Part shown: piece after piece, positions 56,580 through 64,000 of the stretch | How positions within the stretch are numbered: position 1 is the stretch's first letter | Layout: the number at the start of each line of letters is the position of its first letter | Source: Trichostrongylus colubriformis | Lineage: Eukaryota > Nematoda > Chromadorea > Rhabditida > Trichostrongylidae | DNA length: 64,000 bases | NCBI GenBank assembly: GCA_963978905.1 | Contig: OZ022258.1 | Coordinates: 44,376,591-44,440,590, forward strand | Direction of reading: 5' to 3' | Program-made: the position numbers and the translations under genes | Notes under the pieces: model-generated | Told to the model about the DNA's origin: nothing | Seen by the model: the letters and a program-made list of their open reading frames with translations, nothing else | Database searches by the model: none

Positions 56580-56880
56580 TTGGAGGGCTTGAAGATATCG
56601 GGGAGTGAATTTGAAGGGGCACTCGGCAGTCTAACGAAGAGAAGGAGCGAAATAAAACGGCAAAAAACCCAGCGTTAGAGATCCGAAACCCCTTCCTCTT
56701 TTGCGCCCCTCTGCGTCACTAGCCGGGGGTAGATTGCAGACGCACTAGAAGCTAAGCCAGCCGGCCACGAATGTTGTCCCGCCCTTGCCGGCAACTCGCC
56801 TGGCTAATGAACTGCAGAAAGACACACCGTGCTGTGGGGTTGCGATAAGACTACAAGCTTGGAACGGAAATCGAGAGCTT
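56580..56880 (+). repeat. dispersed repeat R2, copy 1
   Basis: CCTCTGCGTCACTAGCCGGG at about 56709 and CAGCCGGCCACGAATGTT at about 56757 recur in the same order at 63330-63640. The segment is clearly more GC-rich than its surroundings. The class is unknown. Confidence 0.65.
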
Positions 56881-58554
56881 TCTTCTCTTACTGATGAAAT
56901 ATTTATTTATTCTTCTTTATTGGTGTATTTGTAACAACAATAATTAGTAGGTTAAGGAAACAAAGAAGATGCACTTAGGTCAGGATTATGCTAGTGCAAT
57001 ACCCGCCGTAAGTTTAAAAAAAACGCAAATCCGCGTTGCCTTCCTGAAAATCTTGGAATCACCGTGCATTTACTGCTATTCTCATTTCAACAATGCGCCA
57101 TCTTTTCGTTCTATGTACGTGATAAAATGATTGTTCCCGTTATATTCGGAGCTTGTCTAGTCCATTCACAAATTTGTACCTTTCTATTCATTTCCATTCA
57201 TAAATCTGTACCTTTTTACAATTCATCAAAAGACCTTGCACTAACTCAGTTTTGTGTCATTTTTATGATATCACAGTATCCTCAGTTTAAATCCCTTTTT
57301 CCCTTTACTAAAATACTTCATACTAGCTCCGACTTTTGTGTGCAAGGCTCATAATTGCGCAACAAAGAACTCAAAAAACAAAATAGTAATTGAAATGTTA
57401 ATGAAGAAATCGTCTTCAAAATATTAACGGGGGTGGAACAAAAAGTAACTCTTGGCCGAGCTTTCAGTTGAGTAGACATTTAACCTCTTACAACTCACCA
57501 TTTACTTGTGCGGGCCTTTGCATTTCCGAACAGCCACCAGTGACACTTCTTCTTCGGACCCATGCAAAAAACCATCGGCGGTATTTTTCGAAATTTCCCT
57601 GTGATTCGCTTCCCCCGTTTTATCGCTGGCGATTCTCCACTCCATGTATTCTATGAATCATCATTCCAATTCCTTTTCGATGAAATTCAAAAATATCCTC
57701 GTTTTTGTAATCCATGCTTTGGAGTTCGGGTTTGAGTCCCGTCCGAGACTGAAACTTTTGCCCGTATTCAGCATAATTGTAACAACTTTCGCATCGCGGG
57801 CTGCGACGAAAATCAGCAGTTATCAAAAATCAAAACATCAAAAATCCTTGTTTTCTCATTCCTCCAACATTTCTCGAATCCTACGCGGTATACCGCCGCT
57901 ATTCCGTGCTTCCTTGGCACACAGCGTGCAGTTTACTTATCGATCTAACATTGTATGAAACATAGATGGATTACTGTATACGGTGTACTACCACTGTAAC
58001 GCGTACATGCAGTTTGCATTGATGCTTTATGGGAGAACCTTTCTTTTACTTCTTTAAAGAAATATTATTGCACACTGCGAACAAATGTTGGTCATTCCTG
58101 TTCGATCAAGTGTTTGTCTGTCGACACTTTTCCATTTGTAGTATAATAAACATCAATTGGAAGGGGGGGGGGGGAAGCTGAAAATGCGAATAGAGAGACA
58201 TTTTTATTTCCAAACATGATATAATCTGTGTTTATTTATTTGCAGTGAAAGAATGGTTTTTCGTTGCTAAAATACAGCGTGGAAGAAGATCGAGATTCCC
58301 CAATGCGCAGCTTACGAATTATTGTGCCCCGCTATTGGCCAACAATCTCCTTCGCAATTTTGTCCAGAGGACCCATAGGCTCCGCGCATTCAAGGAACTC
58401 TCAGAGAAAACAAAAGGCCGAAGGCCGATCTGCTGAATAGAATTGTTGTTGTTCGTTACCGACCACCTTGATGGATTGAGATTTTCCAAATAGCCTCAGC
58501 GGTGCATGAATAACACTTTACTGCCAGCTCCTAATCTGTCTGTTACTTCATCTT
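56881..58554. other. no supported gene
   Basis: Contains a B-box-like GGTTTGAGTCCCG at about 57728 without a convincing A-box, and a run of twelve G at 58163-58174. A frame at 58245-58436 follows a good acceptor (TTTATTTATTTGCAG) but has no recognisable domain or partner exon. Confidence 0.4.
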
Positions 58555-58975
58555 CAGAGTCCCTTTGTAGGTACCGGGAGGAGTGGGAAAAAGAGAAAAA
58601 CGGGAACAAATAATCGTCAAAATGAGTATTCGAGATTGCAAGGGGTAATGAGTAGCATCCCTGGTTTGAAAGCGCAACTTTGTGGTCTTTATTAGCATCT
58701 CTCGCGCATTACGGCAGACAATACACATCCCGTTTCCGAGTTGGCGCTATAGAAGGTGTCACTTGTGGTCTCGTGGGGCGTATTTCATTCATTCATGATG
58801 ATGTGAAATAAGTGAAATAACAAACAGCAACAAACAATGATAAAAAGAATAGGTGAAAGAGTAAGAAAAAATTTGTTTATAAAAAAAATCCATTGAATTC
58901 TCACTCGAACGTCTTGGTAAGTCGTCATGTGTGCAATGGCGGCAACCGAAGGAACTGCAATACCGTAAATGCCCT
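58555..58975 (-). repeat. dispersed repeat family R1, copy 3
   Basis: GGGGCGTATTTCATTCATTC (58775-58794) is shared with 51797-51816 within a longer aligned stretch that ends near the GGCGGCAACCGAAGGAAC segment at 58935-58955. Confidence 0.65.
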
Positions 58976-60409
58976 CTCGCTGTCTTTAACGCTACTTGCC
59001 TCTCATAAACAACCATATCTCGTACTTTAAAACTATATTATTGGAAGACGTCATTCTAGATTGTTTAGAAGGTTTTTAGTGAAAGCAGATATTTTGTCAT
59101 CCAAAGTTTTAGTGTTATCATATTGAAAAATAAATTAAATTATATTTGAAGTCATCAATATATCTATAATCATAATCTTTATATCAATAACTATGATAAA
59201 TTACGTAATTACCAGAAACCTACTTTTCACCTTTCATTCAATGAGATTTCTATAGATTCGTAAGCTTAATGTTTTCTTCGCAAACGGTGCAACCATGCAT
59301 TTTCGTGTGCAGGAGCTTTTGCTTGCGGTGAAGTTCTTCGAGTTTTTAGTCTAAAAAATTCTAGTGAAAAATAAGAAATTTATTGTTAAGTGATGTCGAA
59401 TGAGGTCTTTTAGGCAGACAGTATAGTGAGACTGCCAAGTGGCGCTGATACCCAATCAACCGTCCTCTCATCGCTTTCCCCTTCTAAGCGTAGCCTGATA
59501 CAGCAAAACCCTCCAATGCTTGTGGATTTGAGCCAGCCAAAGCCTTCAAATACCGTATACATATATGATATAAAGATTAAATAAACTGAAAAAATAAATG
59601 GACTGGCTAGCAAGCTACTTGCAAGGCGCCAATTGCACTTTCATTTTGAATGAAGGAAAAATTTGAGCACTGCCGATCCATACAATAGACGGCCAGCCGA
59701 TCTTCATCTCTCTGTTATTACCCTAATGAAGCTGGCGCGAGCTTGTCTGACATTCAGAAAGGAATAATGCTCAATTCAGCTGGATGAGGCTGGATAAATG
59801 CGTGGAACATTTCGCCTAAGAATAACTGTATTTGACTATTCAAATACTCAAATATTTCTTCTGAAAGTCGTTTGTCCACTTCCGGCTCTGAAAATTTCCC
59901 ACATAAACCTTCAATAATGGTCAGTCAGAAGGTACCAAATTTATAAGGTGTTTGGCCGGGTCCTGGTGTTCTCGGGGCCTAATTGGAGGTCAGTCTGCCT
60001 CGATTCACACGCACTAGATCTGATACCAAAGGGTGGATGGCCTTGAGTATAGAGCTCACCGATCGCAGTAATCTTCCATCCTTTCCACTGACAATCGTTG
60101 TCCCTCTCCAATCTCCGGCATCTCTTATTCTAAATCTTGTGGAGCTATATTTGATAATCCAACTCTTCTTTTCTCATGGCTTCAGCACAATTTCCTCCCC
60201 AAATTCTTGAATACCACCTCTCTACCAGCCAGTCCAATAACGATTTCTCTACCGAAAATTTTGTTGTGGTAGAACCGATTCCGTATTCATGCTACTTCTC
60301 ATGGTTAACCACTGACATTTTTCACTGATTTTACTCCATTTCTCAACTTCTCGAATTTGAAATTGCTTTCACAATAGGAATTAAAAAATGACCTCAAAGC
60401 CGTTATATA
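58976..60409. other. no recognisable gene
   Basis: AT-rich stretch with unsupported short frames only. Confidence 0.45.
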
Positions 60410-60917
60410 CAGTAGCGCTCAAAAGTCTTCGGCGAAATGGTCTTTCACTTGGGTTTTTTCACATGTAACTTTTTTGCAACTGCACCGATCTAAAAGAAAT
60501 TTTAGTATGTTGTACATGGAGACACTGCATATTTAATATACTATTTTGGCGCTCAACGGTGTAGGTTACGCGGTTATATGAAATTTTTCAATTTTGGTAT
60601 GCCATCGCTATGCCGTCCCGCTGTGCCACTGTCATCAAAAAACGTGGCCTTTCTACAAAATATTAATGTTCTCTGAGGCTTGCTCGTTTTGTTTTTGTAA
60701 AGAAAGCCATTTTTCTTGACCAAGCCTTTTACTTTTTTTCGGGTGGTCTTGTAGTAAATTCTTGCAAAAAATCATGAAATGTGGCAAGTGGCACTCAAGT
60801 AGAAGGAAATGTTGACAATAGGTTCAGGCACCACATATTAAAATTTCGTCATATTTGGTCAAGTAGAAAAAAAGTTATGACAAAAAAGTTTTGGCCGAAT
60901 ACTTTTGAACGCTACTG
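60410..60917. mobile_element. Tc1-like non-autonomous element, copy 2
   Basis: Ends are CAGTAGCGCTCAAAAGTC and, inverted, CAGTAGCGTTCAAAAGTA, flanked by TA. Interior landmarks (CTGAGGCTTGCTCGTTTTG near 60676) match copy 1 at 36999-37412 in inverted order. This copy is about 94 bp longer and also lacks a transposase. Confidence 0.85.
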
Positions 60918-61539
60918 TATATCATTTTTATTGCTATACTGCTAATGTTGAGTGTATTAAAAAGTGACCTACTTCTCAAAAGTGTACTCGGCTTTCCTCA
61001 GACATCATAAAAAAGCTGTATATGTTGGGTTGAGAAATTGGGGTATCCTCGAACTTTATTCGCTTAGCGCACTTCCTTTTTGAGGGCCCTCTGTCTGACA
61101 GTCCTTAAAATTCTTGGATTTGAACGATAGGACATAATGGTATACGACGCGACTAGCATCCACTTCTATTTATTCGTATGAAGTTGGAAGGAGGGTCAAA
61201 CCTGGCGTAGAGGAAAATTTTCAAAAAAATACGACAATCTCCCCCCCCCCCCCCCCCGAAAGGAGGCCTACACTACAGGTTCCGCTGTTCCTGCTTGCAA
61301 GCGAATTAGTAACCTTTGAATTTCTCAATGTCAGGAGTTGAACCGCTTTCGCACCAGTGAAGCCCTAGCCATACTGGTAATCTTTGCTTACTCCGCTTCG
61401 TAGTGTGTCGACTGTTTACCTTCCTTGCCCGCCCTTTTGAAATGCGCAAGGCTCCGTCATAAACGCAGGATCCCTCATCTCATGTCTCAGAACTAGTGAA
61501 TGTCGAATATATTAGACCGCCTTGATACATCGCGATGTT
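60918..61539. repeat. SINE-like repeat S2 copy 2 and tRNA-like segment
   Basis: 61170-61290 is the second S2 copy, with a run of seventeen C at 61241-61257. On the minus strand 61385-61315 gives TGGCTAGGGCTTCACTGGTG (A-box-like) followed by AGCGGTTCAACTCCTGAC (B-box-like), a tRNA-derived relic. No gene is seen. Confidence 0.45.
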
Positions 61540-61815
61540 TGGTGCGGTAGTTGTGTTTCATGTTTCACGTAATCATGAATGATTGAAGTACACCCCAAGA
61601 GACAGCAAAGGACGTCTTCTACAGCGAGCAACTCGGAAGCTGATGTTGATGTTCGAAGGGAGGCGCGGGAGACCCGAATAAGGGCCACAACGTCGCACTT
61701 TTGAATCCTAGTTTCTCAACCGCATCGCTTTTAACCTCGAGTGTTCATTCAAAACTATCATTTTTACTATCATCCTTTTTTCCGCACCCTTCCAGTTCCT
61801 TCAAAAAGGTCTACA
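61540..61815 (+). repeat. dispersed repeat family R1, copy 4
   Basis: CAACTCGGAAGCTGATGTTG, then CGCACTTTTGAATCC, then CACCCTTCCAGTTCCTTCAA follow the order of copy 1 at 5720-6075. Confidence 0.6.
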
Positions 61816-61959
61816 ATTTCTATTCTTTCATTCTATAATTTTCCGCTCTCTTTGGCTTCGAGGTCCTTCTTGAGCAATTTCTTATGGTACATAACTATGG
61901 TGAAGGGCACCAAGTATATCTATCTTTCAAAAAATGGAGATATTTCCAACTATGGGATG

Positions 61960-62260
61960 CTGGTGCAGTAATGACAAATGGCGCACACTCCCACTCTCAT
62001 GGTGCGAGGATCAGATCCTGCATCAATGTCCGCCCACACCAAGCGAGCTTTTCTTCCTACGGGGTAAAGAATTGGTACTAGACTCGTCTAATAGCATAAT
62101 AGACGTAATAGACGTCTAATAGCACTGATAGTACATCGGTTAACCCGCGCAGGTCATTGTACAATATAGGCTAAATCGCAATCGCTTAGTATCACAATTC
62201 TGAATGAAAGAAGAATGTGTGGCGCATCTCAACAGAGGGTTGACTAACGTCAGATTTTTC
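61960..62260 (+). repeat. SINE-like repeat S1, copy 2
   Basis: GAGGATCAGATCCTGCATC (about 62006) corresponds to the B-box-like part of copy 1 and GAATGTGTGGCGCATCTCAA (about 62212) to its distal landmark. Confidence 0.45.
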
Positions 62261-63329
62261 ATCTTTATATTTACAGTTGTGGATATCTGATAGTGCTTCT
62301 CGGTGAACTTTTTCTGAAACCCTTTCCTTTTTGCCTATGGTAAACTATGGGTCTTTCACTTTCCCTTATATTTTTTGCTGTTGGTAAAGGTATGATTGCC
62401 CAAGTTGGTGCACTACTCTATAAACTCTTCCAAAGCAATCAGAAAATATCGTTAAAAACGATCCCAAACCCCAGCTACGTCTGGTCCGTGCAATTCTCCC
62501 ATGTGGTTCTGACACCGTACAGTTCTAGGGAGAAACTTGTAAGCAAAAGAAAAAACCAAGACCACGTCACCTGCTTTTTCTATGACTCATCTAATTAGAC
62601 ATAGAAAAGACTCGAGAGGCGGCTTCGAATTACACTCCATGCTGCGAATTTCAAACTGCATCATTGGCGTTCGACTGTTCTCTGCAAAACATTTTTCTTG
62701 ACATTTTGCTTGCAGCCCTCCTGCGACTACTTGTACTGCATTCCGTTCTAGTCCACATCCAGACACTTCTCATCGTTTTTATCGTTTGATCACCTTTACA
62801 TGAATAGTTACACCATTCTCCATTCCCTCTCTTTTGCCTACGTATAGTCCATTACAATTCCCTACTCACACACCGACCTCCTCGACCCTGCTATGCTCTA
62901 TGCTCTGTTTCGTTTCCAGCTGTTCGGCAATGGATGCAATGGGTATCAGATCATCATGAGACTGAAGATTTGGTCACACATTATGAATGAGCTTGTTGAA
63001 CCTACGTGAAGTGAGTGTAGAAAAATGCAGTGAAACCTGGGTGGAAAACCCAAAAATAAAGACCCATATTTTTTGGATTGAGTTACGTGGCGGACCTAAT
63101 TTCTTCAGCTGCGATTTCTTCGGCAGCGTTTGACTCATGCATCGATCTTTGATGTATGACGGTTATATGCACTTACCGGTGGGTAACCCACCAGTGGGAG
63201 TCCTCTGATCACAACAGGGCCTTGTTAAGGAAGTTTTGTGCGCCTTTTACCGCTGATCGCGCAACGTGTTGTATCCTTGAACCCTATAGCGCATCTTGAG
63301 TGATCATATGTATTATCCTTTCGTGAATA
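62261..63329. other. no recognisable gene
   Basis: A frame at 62347-62598 starts with a hydrophobic stretch but has no domain, splice partner or homologous copy here. Otherwise nothing is supported. Confidence 0.4.
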
Positions 63330-63640
63330 TCAAAGATACCTGGAGAGGTAAGTTTGACAGATTGCGGAATATGAAAGTAGGGATGATCATAAGTGCAGCA
63401 GTAGAGAAAGAACGAAATAAAAGTAGAAAAACACGAGTACCCTACCCTAAAACCCCAAAACCCGCCCCCTTTTCTTTCGCGCCTCTCTGCGTCACTAGCC
63501 GGGCTAGATTGCAGGGCGGCGATGGGCTAAACCAGCCGGCCACGAACGTTATCCCGCTCTCGCCGGCACTCCTCACGCGGATGAACGGCAGCACAACTCG
63601 CAGTGCTGTTGGATCGTGATGAAATCGCAGGCTATCAATG
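63330..63640 (+). repeat. dispersed repeat R2, copy 2
   Basis: CTCTCTGCGTCACTAGCCGG (about 63482) and CAGCCGGCCACGAACGTT (about 63532) match the copy at 56580-56880. The frames inside (63296-63619, 63442-63696) are not supported as genes. Confidence 0.65.
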
Positions 63641-64000
63641 CAAATTGCACCACACATCACATCTTTTGAAGTGAAATGCTTGCTTTCAGAGAACACACAC
63701 TCCCAGCTCTCTCTTGCTTCTTACCTCTCCCGGTGTCTTTGAGTCAAATTGTGGAACCTCCTTCCTCTAAATATACCCTAATATTTTCGTCAGCCATCCT
63801 TCCCGGAGAGAGAGAGGCCACTGGTGCAGCGTCTTTTATAATAGCCCGACTGAGGAATAGCAAATCTCATACTAGCCTAATCACCGATTGTTACACCTGC
63901 AATTTGAATTACTACACATGCAATTACCATGACGATAACGCGATCAGTAGTGAACTATGATTAATAGTGGCTCATTATCTACAGTGATCCTTGCTAGCAA
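63641..64000. other. window end, no supported gene
   Basis: The plus-strand frame 63676-63960 has no recognisable domain. Confidence 0.35.

Noticed and set aside
57715..57760. tRNA gene at a B-box-like sequence
   Set aside because: GGTTTGAGTCCCG is present but no A-box, acceptor stem or anticodon arm can be built. The same holds for 51222 and 62006.

Overview
The window looks like repeat-rich genomic DNA of a strongylid (hookworm-type) nematode. The reasons are introns of about 100 bp and about 218 bp with nematode-style TTTCAG/TTGCAG acceptors, AATAAA poly(A) signals, and many decayed mariner/Tc1, MULE, Penelope-like, RTE, CR1 and Gypsy elements. The genus is inference. No rRNA, intact tRNA gene, CRISPR array or bacterial feature was found. 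A 200-base run of N (28361-28560) marks an assembly gap.

The only genes with credible, repeatedly conserved exon structure are six copies of one tiny two-coding-exon gene. It encodes a 58-60 residue pre-peptide: signal peptide, then a lysine-rich, cysteine-free, helix-prone mature peptide of about 41-43 residues with an acidic tail. The copies sit as three head-to-head pairs: A/B (10066-10345 minus, 11518-11798 plus), C/D (20900-21180 minus, 22352-22631 plus) and E/F (31224-31512 minus, 33204-33490 plus). Each copy has an upstream non-coding exon with a conserved GT donor and the same poly(A) signal downstream. Relics of a MULE transposase lie downstream of the copies in convergent orientation.

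The layout is dominated by inverted repeats at several scales. Palindrome 1 (1930-7165) has arms of about 1 kb. The giant palindrome (7166-12660 against 20020-26045) has arms of about 5.5 kb that are near-identical over their outer part; it carries pairs A/B and C/D. Its 7.4 kb centre is a transposon graveyard: a Penelope-like element split by a mariner, an RTE LINE and another mariner fragment. A more diverged palindrome (30040-37545) carries pair E/F. Because several copies of each sequence are present, transposon insertions can be compared with their empty sites inside the window (mariner 24809-25325, MITE 31937-32479, MITE 2560-3593, Tc1-like 36999-37412, a CR1 LINE of about 4.5 kb at 37546-42046).

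From 42 kb on there is no gene that can be defended. This part holds a 1.36 kb near-perfect foldback element (42611-43969), several mariner copies (44261-44943, 46060-46770, 49067-50320, 54170-54480), a 1.1 kb inverted-repeat element with a tRNA-like segment (47093-48178), tRNA-derived SINE-like segments, and small dispersed repeat families. The most interesting system is the secreted cationic peptide family amplified in nested palindromes next to MULE relics.
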